64,000 nt of DNA from Strigops habroptila (taxonomy: Eukaryota > Chordata > Aves > Psittaciformes > Psittacidae), in NCBI RefSeq assembly GCF_004027225.2, contig NC_044301.2, positions 27,546,612 through 27,610,611 of the forward strand, given 5' to 3'. The notes beneath the pieces are model-generated. The model was not told the origin of the DNA, did not search any database, and saw nothing but the letters and a program-made list of their open reading frames with translations. The translations under genes were made by a program, and so were the position numbers. Positions within the stretch are counted from its first letter, which is position 1. Every line of letters starts with the position of its first letter. Positions 1-10,975 of the stretch are shown one piece after another.

Positions 1-88
1 CCCTGCCCGTGGCAGGGGGGTTGGAACTAGATGATCTTAAGGTCCTTTCCAACCCTTACTATTCTATGATTCTATGATTCTATGATTG
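1..88 (+). mobile_element. CR1 LINE, 3' terminus
   Basis: This is the last part of a CR1 3' UTR. The G-rich block with GGTTGGAACTAGATGATCTT is followed by tandem ATTCTATG-type units, the terminal repeat of avian CR1. The body of the element lies outside the window. Confidence 0.9.
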
Positions 89-656
89 CATGTAATTTTT
101 TTCTCATCTGCTTAACCCTCATATTTCAGCATGGTATTCATGCATACCATGCAAATATAGTCGTGAGTGTAGACCTATGCTTTACCTTAGCTCCTAATCA
201 TTGTGCATTTACAAAAAGTACCTTCGTAGAAACTTCCTCTTAGCTTACAATCAAATACAGAAGAATTTCATTAAAACTTCAGTCTAAACCTACAGATGAT
301 TTTTTAATGAAATTACAACAGTGAATATTAGAATACTGTTTTCAGAACTATGTTTTGGTTTTTTGTTTTTTTTTTTAAATTTAGTGGAACTGCTTTAATA
401 ATACTAGATCAACCCAGAGGATTTTTGGTTTAAGCATGGTTTTCTCATTTATCATGAAAGCACGAAATTTATTTTAAGACAACATGTGAAATAATAGAAG
501 CCATGAACAGATGACTACAGACATTTCTGAAAGTATTTTTAATAGAAAGAAATAATCAAATTAGAGTTACAAATAAGATGTCCACAAAGATATCTAGCTG
601 CTGTCTGCTATGAACTTCTTGGTGTGTGTGTGTATGCGTGCGTGCAACACGAACAA
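89..656. other. AT-rich intergenic DNA, no gene seen
   Basis: This stretch is AT-rich with short homopolymers and a small GT/GC dinucleotide patch near 620-645. I see no conserved reading frame, RNA gene or recognisable repeat in it. Confidence 0.6.
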
Positions 657-1520
657 CATCATAGAATCATAGAATGGTTAGGGTTGGAAAGGACCTTGAG
701 ATCATCAAGTTCCAACCCCCCCTGCCATAGGCAGGGACACCTCACACTTGACCATGTCGCCCAAGGCTCTGTCCAACCTGGCCTTGAACACTGCCAGGGA
801 TGGAGCATTTACCATTTCTTTGGGCAACCTGTTCCAGTGCCTTGCCACTCTCACAGTAAAGAACTTCTTCCTTATATCTAATCTAAACTTCCCCTGTTTA
901 AGTTTGAACCCATTACCCCTTGTCCTATCGCTACAGTCCCTGGATGAAGAGTCTCTCACCAGCAACCTTGTAGGCCCCCTTCAGATACTGGAAGGCTGCT
1001 ATGAGGCCACCACACAGCTTCTCTTCTCCAGGCTGAACAGCCCCAACTTTCTCAGCCCGTCTTCATATGGGAGGTGCTCCAGCCCTCTTATCATCCTTGT
1101 GGCCCTCCTCTGGACTTGCTCCAACAGCTCCATGTCCTTCTTATGTTGAAGATACCAGAACTGCACACAGTACTCCAAGTGAGGTCTCACGAGAGCAGAG
1201 TAGAGGGGCAGGATCACTTCCTTCGACCTGCTGGTCACACTGCTTCTGATTCGGCCCAGGAGACGGTTGACTTTCTGGGCTGCATGCACACACTGCTGGC
1301 TCATGTTCGGTTTCTCATTGACCAGCGCCCCCAAGTCCTTCTCTGCAGAGCTACTTCAAATCACTTCTCCACCAAACCTGTAGCTGTGCCTGGGATTGCC
1401 CTGACCCAGGTGTAGGACCTTGTACTTTGCATTCTTGAACTTCATGAGCTTGGCATTGGCCCACCTCTCAAGCGTGTCAAGGTCCCCCTGGATGGCATCC
1501 TTCCCTCCAGCGTATCAACC
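657..1520 (-). mobile_element. CR1 LINE fragment (3' end of ORF2)
   Basis: Read on the minus strand, this gives the C-terminal part of the CR1 reverse transcriptase polyprotein: peptides such as [12 protein letters not shown] at 999-1334 and [20 protein letters not shown] at 705-965. The CR1 3' UTR follows, with the ATTCTATG end at 657-675. Frames are broken. The 5' side stops abruptly at the LTR that begins at 1,521, so the LTR probably interrupted this CR1. Confidence 0.88.
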
Positions 1521-1641
1521 TGTCCTGGGTTCAGCTGTAGCAGTCATTTTTTCTCCTTCTCAGTAGCTGGTGCAGTGCTGTGTTTTTGACTTTCAGCCTG
1601 GGAACAACTCTGATAACACTGATTTTTTTAGTTGCTGCTTG
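1521..1641 (+). mobile_element. ERV1-family LTR, 5' portion only
   Basis: The sequence starts TGTCCTGGGTTCAGC and matches the first ~120 bp of the LTRs at 3,063 and 9,512. It breaks off just after the AGTTGYTGCT motif, where a different LTR begins. The same LTR position is broken at 9,618/10,519. Confidence 0.8.
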
Positions 1642-2010
1642 TGACGTATGAACGGCACAAACTCAAAGCATCTTCATGCAGCGAATCACTTTATTACCTA
1701 TTGCTCTAGCTTTTATACCATTCTAGCAAAAGCTATTTTTAGCCTATTGTTCTAACTCTTATACCAAGCTATTTTTAGCACATCATGTTTAGTTCCTGGT
1801 TTACAGTTTTGTTTTTTTCAACATTCTTCGTCGTTTCACAAACAGTCCCAAAATAATCAGTTCCTTATCTTTCTGTTCTCCTGCTTCTGTCCAGCTGGGT
1901 TGCTCTGCTTGATTGCACAATGTACTTTGTTTCTTCTTTATCTCTTTCTTCTCCAGCCAAGCAGTTACTTCTCTTTGGCAATAATCAAATAGTTTCCATC
2001 CTCTCCCACA
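1642..2010 (-). mobile_element. ERV2 LTR (3' LTR by context)
   Basis: This is a 369-bp TG...CA element in minus orientation, nearly identical to 10,151-10,518. It has a TTTATT (AATAAA on the minus strand) near its inner end. It lies directly downstream of an env transmembrane remnant, so it is read as the 3' LTR. The bases next to it, TCTCCCCCTTC, give a minus-strand purine tract typical of a polypurine tract. Confidence 0.75.
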
Positions 2011-2029
2011 TCTCCCCCTTCTTTATTTA

Positions 2030-2416
2030 TCTATCTGTGGAAGGGGCAAGGTTCGCATATAACTGTGTGACCATAACCTGATTCATACTTCATTCGATTG
2101 AAGAAAAAAGACAAGGAAGACATAAGGCAACCATTAATACAGCAATTAGAGCTATTAAAATAAACCCTGTGATATTTTTGACCCACGGTCCAAAATTCCC
2201 GAGCCATGAAAACAGACCAAAAGCGTCTCACCCCTGATTTAGCTGCAAGTCTTTGTTTAAATCTTTCAATTTTTGGATACTCTTATGAATCAATTCTGAG
2301 TGGTCGCTTAGATTCATGCAACACATCCCATCAAAATCCTCGCACCCATGCTTAAATAACACAGACACAATCACGCACTGGCTCAGCCCCCCCCCCATGT
2401 GCGTGCACCTGCTCAT
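2030..2416 (-). pseudogene. ERV2 env, transmembrane-subunit remnant
   Basis: Minus-strand frames hold [11 protein letters not shown], an immunosuppressive-domain/CX6CC motif, then [12 protein letters not shown]. Past a frame break they continue toward the LTR. The CX6CC arrangement belongs to alpha- and gammaretrovirus-type TM subunits with a covalent SU-TM link. The ERV5 env at about 49.8 kb has a very similar segment. Everything upstream of the motif is missing. Confidence 0.75.
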
Positions 2417-3062
2417 TAGTTTTATCTAGATAATATATGAAAGTGAATTGATATATTTTAACATACTTACTTATGTACCAACATTAAAAATAATGTGTCT
2501 ATTGAAAAACATTTTAAAATTCTATTTTCATAAACCATATTTAGCAGTATTTATTGCTAAAGGTTAGCTTTATATTTATCAATACATATAGTAGATTTTA
2601 TCAATATAAATGCCGGCTTTAATGAGACACAAAGTGTATTAGTTCTAACAGACACACACAGACACACAGATGCACATAGAGCTCTCTACATAGGTGTGGA
2701 TCCATATCAGTTTAAATTGGGTAATGACAATGTCATAGCATGTATTTAACAGCATTTACTATTACTATATTTTTTTATAGACACACACTATATTTGCTAT
2801 AACACACACCACACCGCATATTATCAGAATTTACTAATTGAATATGGCTTTAAAATATATATTTTTAAAGATTTTAGTGTTTTAAAGGGTTTTTTTATGA
2901 TAAATGCTGTGTATTATGCACACAATTTGTCATAATACATCCATATGCCTGCACACTCTGTGTATCTAGATGTCTATATACTGTTGCATATACATTTATA
3001 AATAATATAAATATAAATTCATACAGGATACTTAACAGGCTTTAATAATCTAGGTTTATATT
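2417..3062. other. AT-rich intergenic DNA with CA microsatellite
   Basis: This is AT-rich sequence with a short (CA/GA)n patch at about 2,650-2,680. I see no gene or recognisable repeat in it. Confidence 0.55.
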
Positions 3063-3596
3063 TATCCTGGTTTCAGCTATAGCAGTCATTTTTCTCCTTC
3101 TTAGTAGCTGGTGCAGTGCTGTGGTTTTGACTTTCAGCCTGGGAACAACGCTGATAACACTGATGTTTTTAGTTGTTGCTAAGTAATGTTTACTCCGACC
3201 AAGGACTTTCTCAGTCTCATGCTTTGCCAGGGAGGAGGGGAAGCCGGGAGGAAGCAGAGACAGGACACCTGACCCAAAGTAGCCAAAGGGGTATTCCATA
3301 TCACAGCACATCATGCCCAGTATAGAAACCGGGGGGAGTTACCCGGAAGGCCCAGATCACTGCTCTGGTCAGGCTGGGTATCGGTCCGCGGGTGGTGAGC
3401 AATTGTATCCTCTCCCCTTGTTATTTCCCTTATCATTATTATTACTGGTAGTAGCAGTAGTGGCTTTGTATTATGCCTTAGTTACTGGACTGTTCTTATC
3501 TCAACCTGTCGGACTTAAATTCGTCTGATTCTCCTCCCCATCCCTCCACGAGCAGCTGCATGGTTCCAAGTTACTGGCTGGGCTTAAACCACGACA
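3063..3596 (+). mobile_element. ERV1 5' LTR
   Basis: This 534-bp LTR runs from TATCCTGGTTTCAGC (first dinucleotide TG mutated to TA) to CCACGACA. It contains TATA-like CCCAGTATAGAAACC at about 3,315. It is collinear with the 3' LTR (9,512-9,618 plus 10,519-10,975) and with the minus-strand LTR at 47,378-47,945. Confidence 0.85.
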
Positions 3597-3604
3597 GTTC
3601 TTTG

Positions 3605-3622
3605 TGGCATCCAACATGGGGC
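3605..3622 (+). promoter_or_regulatory. ERV1 primer-binding site
   Basis: TGGCATCCAACATGGGGC starts 8 nt after the LTR end. It is closest to a tRNA-Lys (isoacceptor 1/2) type site, with two differences in 18. The tRNA assignment is an inference from that similarity. Confidence 0.6.
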
Positions 3623-3658
3623 ACAAAGGGTTGAGATAATGAAAGATCTGACCAGAGA

Positions 3659-5908
3659 GTGTCTAATCGTATTTGTGATCAGCATTCATTTTTACTACTC
3701 ATCACAATGTTGATTTCTTTGCTCTCAGAGTTGTTGTGCTTGATCTCAGAGTTTCAGCATGTTGTACCTTACTTACAGACAGTATTTGCTGTTTTAGTGT
3801 TTATCGACTGGGGGGCCTGGGCTAAGGTTCTTGTTTCACTGTACTTCATGGTAATGACTTGTAATACAATAGACTCATTGATCATGAAACTGGTCTGGCT
3901 TGCGTTCCCAGCGTGGTCATCATCTTTATACTTTGGGAGGTATATAGTGAAATTTTTTAGCAATTGCATATCTTTATTTTTCTCCTCGGGGGGTCAACCT
4001 ACGAAGGAGGCATTCCCTTACACCCCCCACTCCCCCACCAGGCTATTTACAACAGCATTTGAGAGTTCCTAAGGTTTTGGATAGCCTTTGAATACCCTTG
4101 AGACCTGCCTGCTGATTGTGCTGGGGATCAGAATGTTGGGAAACACAGAGTGTGTTTTACCAACGGCCGTCCCACCCTGGGAACACCCTGTTTCCTCCGA
4201 TCTCAAAAGTTAAGCAGTATTGGGTTCAAATCTGGTCTAGGGTTAGACGACGATATAGGAGGACCACCAAGAGATTTTCCCCGAGGCTGGACAGTCATGA
4301 GTGGCAGGGTGTGTGGGATAGTATGGGCAAGCATCTAGGCCAGTGGGTCCCTCCAGTGCTTTGGAACTTCACCACTGAACAAGTGCAACATCCGGAAAAA
4401 CTAGTAAAACACTTAAAGTGTGCTGTCGTTCTAGCAATACCAGAGAGGGACAAATCATGGCAACGTGCTGGGGCTTGACCTATGCCTACAGAGCCCTGCT
4501 CAACACTATCCAGCACCTTCAAAGGGAAAAAAATGTCTCTGGATCTGATGGCAAAGCAACAGACAACACAGCTACTCCAACTCCAAGCACAGCAGCTACA
4601 CCAACCCCAGTGACAAGCACAGCAGTTGCTCAAACCCCGACAGCAACAGACAACACAGCTGTTGGTGTTACTCAACCCCCAAGCACAGCAGCTGCACCAA
4701 CCCCAGCAACAGACACTGCAGCCACTCCAACAACAGTGATTGATGCTGCAGCTAAATCAAATGGCCAATTTGTGACAATATCGGTTGCGCCTGTAAGCAA
4801 AAGGAAACGAGAGGCACAAAAAGCAACCCATGCAGTGAAGAAAGATGAAGTCCCAATGCAATTACTACACGGAAGAGGATCTGAACAAGAGTTACGACTA
4901 CGCGGATCAGAGGAAGAGGAGGAAGAAGAAGAAGTGACTTCTTGACCCCGGACCTCGACAGAGCTGTGGAATATGTGAAAAGATTTCAGCTGTCTTCCAG
5001 GGGAGCACATTGTCACCTGGTTGCTCTGATGCTGGGACAATGGGGCCAAAGGTCATGAACTAGAAGGTAGGGAAGCCAAGCAGCTGGGATCACTTGCTAG
5101 GGAAGGAGGACTTGACAAAGCGATTGCAAGAGAGAAGCAAGCCCTCAGCCTTTGGAGGCGGCTCTTGGCACCTGTGAAAGAAAGGTTTCCCTACAAGGAT
5201 GATGTTATGTGCCGCTCAGCCAAGTGGACCACAATAGAGAAAGGCATCCAGACCCTGAGGGAATCAGCCATTCTAGAGATGATCTATCACAGGCCGGATG
5301 CTGGGAATGCATCCGTAGATCCAGATGAAGTCGAAGGCACACGACCCATGTGGCAGAAACTTACACAAGTGCACCATCATCATATGCCCCCTCATGGGCA
5401 TCAATGACCTGGAATGACATAGCACCACCAAGAGCGGATGAAGTGACTCGTCAACTCCGAGAGTTAGAAGATAATCTCACCCCTTCGATAATTTCAGCTG
5501 TGGAAAAACTGTCCCAGGAGTTCAAACAATTGAGAGATGATTTATCTGATCTATCCAGCTCCCCACGCGTACCAACCCATCTCTCAGCTATTAACAGAAG
5601 GCGCCCTACTGCTCGAGAGAGAAAATATAGGAGGTACATGCCACGGGCCACCCGTTTTTATCTGTGAGATCATGGAGAAGACATGAGAAAGTGGGATGGA
5701 AAACCTACCTCAGTTCTGGAGCAACGTGTACGTGAACTGAAGAGGAGAACAATGGTCAAGGATGATCCTCCCGGGAAAGGTGCTGCTCCAGTCTCTGGTG
5801 AGCAGTTTCCCAGATGGAGTGGAAGAGCTGATTTTACTCCAGCTCCTGTGATAAGGAATACTAATCCCTTTCTACAAGACATAAGTGGAGAATTTTATGA
5901 TCACTATT
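3659..5908 (+). pseudogene. ERV1 gag-like region
   Basis: Open pieces occur in several frames. They include a basic N-terminal region, a Thr/Ala/Pro-rich repeat array at about 4,552-4,755 (units like NTATPTP and STAATPTP), a charged segment, and a C-terminal region with APPRADEVTRQLRELEDNLTP at about 5,420-5,480. The same peptides recur in ERV3 and ERV4, which supports a real ancestral gag. No zinc knuckle is visible. Several frameshifts and stops mean it is not coding now. Confidence 0.65.
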
Positions 5909-5940
5909 AGAGGGGCCCTGCCTCCAGCCAGGCGGAGGAG

Positions 5941-7222
5941 AAGGACAATCAGGTTTACTGGACTGTGTGGATCAGATGGCCTGGCACATCAGTCCCACAG
6001 GAGTACAAGGCTCTAGTGGATACTGGTGCACATTGTACCCTGATGCCATCAAGGTATCAAGGGGTGGAACCCATTTATGTTTCTGGAGTGACAGGAGGAT
6101 CCCAAGAGTTGACTGTAGTGGAGGCTGAATCAGCCTGACTGGGAGGAAGTGGCAAAAGCACCCCATTGTGACTGGTCCAGGGGATCCATGCATCCTTGGC
6201 ATAGACTATCTCAGGAGAGGGTATTTCAAAGACCCAAAAGGGTATAGATGGGCTTTTGGTATCGCTGCCTTGGAGACAGAGGAAATTAAGCAGCTGTCCC
6301 CCTTGCCCGGTCTCTCAGAAGATCCTTCTGTTGTGGGGTTGCTGAAGGTCGAAGAACAAGTGCCAATCGCGACCACAACAGTGCACCGGCAGCAATATCG
6401 CACCAACCGAGATTCCGTTATTCCCATCCATAAGCTGATCCGTAGACTGGAGAGCCAAGGAGTGATCAGCAGGACCTGCTCACCCTTTAATAGCCCCATA
6501 TGGCCAGTGCAAAAGTCTAATGGAGAGTGGAGATTAACAGTAGACTATCGTGGCCTGAACGAAGTCACACCACCATTGAGTGCTGCCGTACCGGACATGC
6601 TAGAACTTCAATATGAACTGGAGTCAAAGGCAGCCAAGTGGTATGCCACAAGTGATATAGCCAATGCATTTTTCTCAATCCCTTTGGCAGCAGAATGCAG
6701 GCCAAAGTTCGCTTTTACTTGGAGGGGCATCCAGTACACTTGGAACAGACTGCCCCAGGGGTGGAAACACAGCCCTACCATGTGCCATGGATTGATCCAG
6801 ACTGCACCGGAACAGGGGCAAACTCCAGAACACCTGCAATACATTGATGACATCATCGTGTGGGGTGATACAGCGGAAGAAGTTTTTGAGAAAGGGAGGA
6901 AGATAATCCAAATCCTGCTGAAGCCCGGTTTTGCCTTAAGACAGATTAAGGTCAAGGGACCTGCCCAGGAGATTCAATTTTTGGGAATAAAATGGCAAGA
7001 TGGACGCCACCAGATCCACACAGATGTGATCAACAAGATAACAGCAATGTCTCCACCAACTAACAAGAAAGAAACACAAGCTTTCTTAGGTGTTGTGGGG
7101 TTCTGGAGAATGCACATCCCAAATTACAGTCTGATTGTAAGCCCTCTCTATCACACGACTCGGAAGAAGAATGATTTCAAATGGGGCCCTGAGCAACAAC
7201 AAGCCTTTGAGCAAATTAAATG
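5941..7222 (+). pseudogene. ERV1 protease and reverse transcriptase
   Basis: The aspartic protease active site LVDTGAHCTLMPS is readable at about 6,010-6,055. A frame from 6,168 to 7,223 then encodes 351 residues of RT: PIWPVQKSNGEWRLTVDYRG, the catalytic TSDIANAFFSIPLA, NRLPQGWKHSPTMCHG, and QYIDDIIVWGD at about 6,840. The connection-type segment FLGIKWQDGR follows. The frame ends at TGA 7,221. RT motifs are intact, but protease and RT are not in one open frame. Confidence 0.85.
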
Positions 7223-9090
7223 AGAAATAGTTCACACAGCAGCCCTTGGACCAGTCCGGGCCAGGCCAGATGTGAAAAATGTGCTCTATAGTGCAGCCGG
7301 GGAGAATGGTCCTACCTGGAGCCTCTGGCAGAAAGCTCCAGGGGAGACACAAGGTCAACCCCTAGGCTTGTGGAGTTGGGGATACAGAGGATCCGAGGCC
7401 AGCTACACTCCCACTGAAAAAGAGATACTGGCAGCCTATGAAGGGGTTTGAGCTGCCTCAGAAGTGATTGGAACTGAAGCACAGCTCCTCCTGGCACCCC
7501 GGTTGCCTGTGCTGGGCTGGATGTTCAAAGGCAGGGTCTCCTCTACACATCATGCAACTGATGCTACATGGAGTAAGTGGGCTGCACTAATTACACAACC
7601 AGCTCGAATGGGAAATCCCAGTCATCCAGGAATTCTAGAAGTCATCATGGACTGGCCAGAGGGCAAAGATTTTGGGATGTCACCAGAGGAGGAGGTAATG
7701 TGTGCTGAAGAGGCCCCATGATATAATGAACTGTCAGAGAGGGAAAAGCAATATGCTTTGTTTACTGGTGGGTCCTGCCGTATTGTGGGAAAACATCAGG
7801 GATGGAAGGCAGCTGTGTGGATTCCCCTGGGACAAGTTGCAGAAACTGCTGAAGGAGAGGGTGAATCGAGTCAGTTTGCAGAGGTGAAAGCCATCCAGCT
7901 GGCCTTAGACATTCCCGAAGGAGAAAAATGGCCAGTACTTTATCTCTCTACTGACTCATGGATGGTGGCAAATGCCCTGTGGGGGTGGTTGCAGCAATGG
8001 AAGCAGAGCAACTGGCAACGCAGAAGTAAACCAATCTGGGCTGCTGCACTGTGGCAAGATATCTCTGCTCGGGTGCAGAACCTGGTGGTGAAGGTATGCC
8101 ACGTAGATGCTCATGTACCCAAGAGTTGGGCCACTGAGGAACATCAGAACAACCAGCAAGTGGATAAAGCTGCTAATATTGAAGTGGCTCAGATGGACTT
8201 AGATTGGCACCATAAGGGTGAATTATTTTTAGCCTGGTGGGCCCATGACACCTCAGGCCATCAAGGCAGAAATGCAACATATAGATGGGCTCGTGATCGA
8301 GGGGTGGACTTAACAATGGACACTATTGCCCAGGTTATTCATGAATGTGAAACGTGCTGCAATGAAGCAAGCCAAGAGGTTAAAGCTTCTCTGGTATGGA
8401 GGACGATGGCTGAAGTACAAGTATGGGGAGGCCTGGCAGATTGAGTAGATCACACTCCCACCGACCTGCCAAGGCAAGCTCTATGTGCTTACCATTGTGG
8501 AAGCAACCACCGGATGGCTGGAAACAAATGCTCTGCCCCATGCCACTGCCCCGAACACTCTCCTGGGCCTTGAGAAACAAGTCTTGTGGTGACACGGCAC
8601 CCCAGAGAGAATTGAGTCAGACAATGGAACTCATTTCCGGAACAACCTTATAGACACTTGGGCCAAAGAGCATGGCATTGAGTGGGTATATCACATCCCC
8701 TACCATGCACCAGCCTCTGGGAAAATCGAATGGTACAATGGGCTGTTAAAAACTCCACTGAGAGCAATGGGTGGTGGGACTTTCAAACACTGGGATACAC
8801 ATTTACCAAAAGCCACCTGGTTGGTCAACAGTAGGGGATCTGCCAACAGGGCTGGCCCAGCCCAATCAGAACTTTTACGTACTGTAGAGGGGGATAAAGT
8901 TCCTGTGGTGCACATAAAGAATTTGTTGGGGAAGACAGTCTGGGTTATTCCTGCTTCAGGTAAAGGCTAACCCACTCATGGGATTGCTTTTGCTCAGGGA
9001 CCTGGATATACTTGGTGGGTAATGCGGGAAGATGGGGAAGTCCGATGTGTACCTCAAGGGGATTTAATTTTGGGGGAAAACAGCCAATGA
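7223..9090 (+). pseudogene. ERV1 RNase H and integrase
   Basis: Broken frames continue the pol polyprotein. The RNase H region is at 7,758-8,240 (DSWMVANALWGWLQQWKQ, HVDAHVPKSWATEEHQNNQQ). Integrase follows: HECETC zinc-binding remnant at about 8,340, ESDNGTHFRNNLIDTWAKEH at about 8,615, and a catalytic-Glu region around GKIEWYNGLL at about 8,720. Stops and shifts occur throughout. ERV4 carries the same segments on the opposite strand. Confidence 0.8.
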
Positions 9091-9496
9091 ACTCAATTGT
9101 ATGCTATTGCCTGCTCTGTAACACTTTTATAGCCCACCAACTACACATCTTCAGGTCGCCAGCAAGTGACCCTGACTTCTCTCCGATCATCACCCCGACA
9201 AAGAATGAATTTTGGTGAAACCAGACGAGCTCAGCAGTGATCAGATGAGTTCAGCAGTGTCATCAGCAGGCAACAACCCAACACTACACACCGTCCCTCC
9301 TGCCTGAAAGACTATTACAAGAGATGGAGCCTGACATGATGGACTGGATGAATTCAGCAACTTTATAGGGATTGGTCCGTGGACTAAGGAATGATATCTC
9401 TCTCTTTGTGGGTGTGTATATATATATATATATGAGAGACAAAAGCAATGGTATATTGAAAAATGTGGGATCTGAGCATGACATATATGGTATGGA

Positions 9497-9511
9497 ATAA
9501 GGGGTGGATAC
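9497..9511 (+). promoter_or_regulatory. ERV1 polypurine tract
   Basis: The purine-rich AATAAGGGGTGGATAC immediately precedes the TGTCCTGG start of the 3' LTR. The same tract precedes the ERV4 3' LTR on the minus strand at 47,946-47,961. Confidence 0.6.
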
Positions 9512-9618
9512 TGTCCTGGATTCAGCTACAGCAGTCATTTTTTTCTCCTTCTTAGTAGCTGGTGCAGTGCTTTCAGCCTGGGAACAACGCTGAGAACACC
9601 CATGTTTTTAGTTTTTGC
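9512..9618 (+). mobile_element. ERV1 3' LTR, left part
   Basis: This is the first ~107 bp of the LTR. It is broken after AGTTTTTGC, where unrelated ERV2 leader sequence starts. The LTR resumes at 10,519. Confidence 0.8.
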
Positions 9619-10518
9619 AGAGGGGGAGACAGAAGGGGGCGCAGGGGGGCAGCTGCTGATAAGGCTTCAGGAGATTTTAGCCCCTCACGAGCATCGGTAG
9701 CTTCCTTAGATGTGACGGCATCAGTGGCAGCGCTGGTCTGTACCTGGCGAAGAGTGGCCAGGATCTGGCACCACGTTGCCCAATGTTCCCCTGCTGTGGG
9801 CTCCCCCTTTGAAGCAGCATCATGCAGCCATTTACCAACAAGTTGCCAAGCGGGGATTTGGAAAGCGCCGCCAGCTGGACAGTCAGGCACTTAATCACGG
9901 ATCCATTCTAACTAAGTCACAAGTTGTGGACTGGATATGGGCCGATGCTGAGATTCGAGACGGCGCATTACTTCCAGACTGCACTGCTTATCTTGGGATA
10001 GCTTCCCTCCCATGGCTCCCAACCGCTCACCTTCTTAATGATGATGGGTGCACAATATCAAAGTTCCCGCCTGTCCTGGTTCAGTCAGGCTACACCACCG
10101 GTTCAGGCTCTGTGAGCCTCCTATTCATGTCCCAGTTCGGGCGCCATTAGTGACATATGAATGGCACAAACTCAAAGCATCTTCATGCAGCGAATCACTT
10201 TATTGCCTAGTGCTCTAGCTTTTATACCATTCTAGCAAAAACTATCTTTAGCCTATTGCTCTAACTCTTATACCAAGCTATTTTATCACATCATGTTTAG
10301 TTCTTGATTTACAGTTTTGTTTTTTTCAACATTATTTGTCGTTTCACAAACAATCCCAAAATAATCAGTTCCTTATCTTTCTGTTCTCCTGCTTCTGTCC
10401 AGCTGGGTTGCTCTGCTTGATTGCACAATGTACTTTGTTTCTTCTTTAACTCTTTCTTCTCCAGCCAAGCAGTTACTTCTCTTTGGCAATAATCAAATAT
10501 TTTCCATCCTCTCCCACA
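9619..10518 (-). mobile_element. ERV2 5' end: LTR, PBS and leader/gag start, nested in ERV1 LTR
   Basis: Read on the minus strand the order is LTR (10,518-10,151), a 4-nt spacer, a primer-binding site (10,146-10,129), and about 500 bp of leader and gag-start sequence ending at 9,619. Short minus frames near 9,573-9,898 (peptides like WLHDAASKGEPTAGEHWATW) may be a matrix-domain remnant; I cannot confirm that. Pol, env and the second LTR are absent. Confidence 0.75.
10129..10146 (-). promoter_or_regulatory. ERV2 primer-binding site (tRNA-Lys3 type)
   Basis: Minus-strand TGGCGCCCGAACTGGGAC differs at one base from the standard tRNA-Lys3 primer site. It lies 4 nt from the LTR end. This identifies the 10,151-10,518 LTR as a 5' LTR. 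Confidence 0.85.
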
Positions 10519-10975
10519 GTTGCTAAGTAATGTTTACACTGACCAAGGACTTTCTCAGGCTCATGATCTGCCAGGGAGAAGGGGAAGCTGGGAGGAAGCA
10601 GAGACAGGACACCTGACCCAAACTAGCCAAAGGGGTATTCCATGCCACAGCATGTCATGCCCAGTATATAAACTGGGGGGAGTTACCCGGAAGGCCCAGA
10701 TCGCTGCTCAGGTCAGGCTGGTATCAGGCGGCAGGTGGTGAGCATTTGTATTCTCTCCCCTTGTTATTTCCCTTATCATTATTATTATTATTAGTGGTGG
10801 TAGTAGCAGTTTTGTATGGTAGCTTAGTTACTGGACTGTTCTTATCTCAACCCATGGGAGTTACATTCTTTTGATTCTCCTCCCCCTCCCTCGGGGAGCA
10901 GGGGGAGGAAGAAGAGGGGGGAGTGAGCCAGCTGCTGCGTGGTTCTGAGTTACCAGCTGCTCTTAAACCATGACA
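10519..10975 (+). mobile_element. ERV1 3' LTR, right part
   Basis: The ERV1 LTR resumes at GTTGCTAAGTAATG and runs to AACCATGACA. The next base belongs to ERV3 in inverted orientation. Confidence 0.8.

Larger units (their letters stand above)
3063..10975 (+). mobile_element. ERV1: ERV-L-like provirus, degenerate, with nested ERV2 piece
   Basis: The order is LTR, primer-binding site, gag-like, protease, reverse transcriptase, RNase H, integrase, polypurine tract, LTR, with no env. The RT peptides (DYRGLNEVTPPLSAAVPDML, YIDD) and the lack of env fit class III (ERV-L) elements. The reading frames carry many stops and shifts. The 3' LTR is split by an ERV2 fragment at 9,619-10,518. No target duplication is visible, and the right flank is the inverted relative ERV3. 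Confidence 0.85.

Noticed and set aside
4552..4755. Possible CRISPR-like or satellite array
   Set aside because: The repeats are in frame in a retroviral gag and recur in ERV3 and ERV4; this is a eukaryotic genome.
9415..9434. (TA)n run in ERV1 3' region as a functional element
   Set aside because: A simple microsatellite; the matching region of ERV4 has a shorter run.
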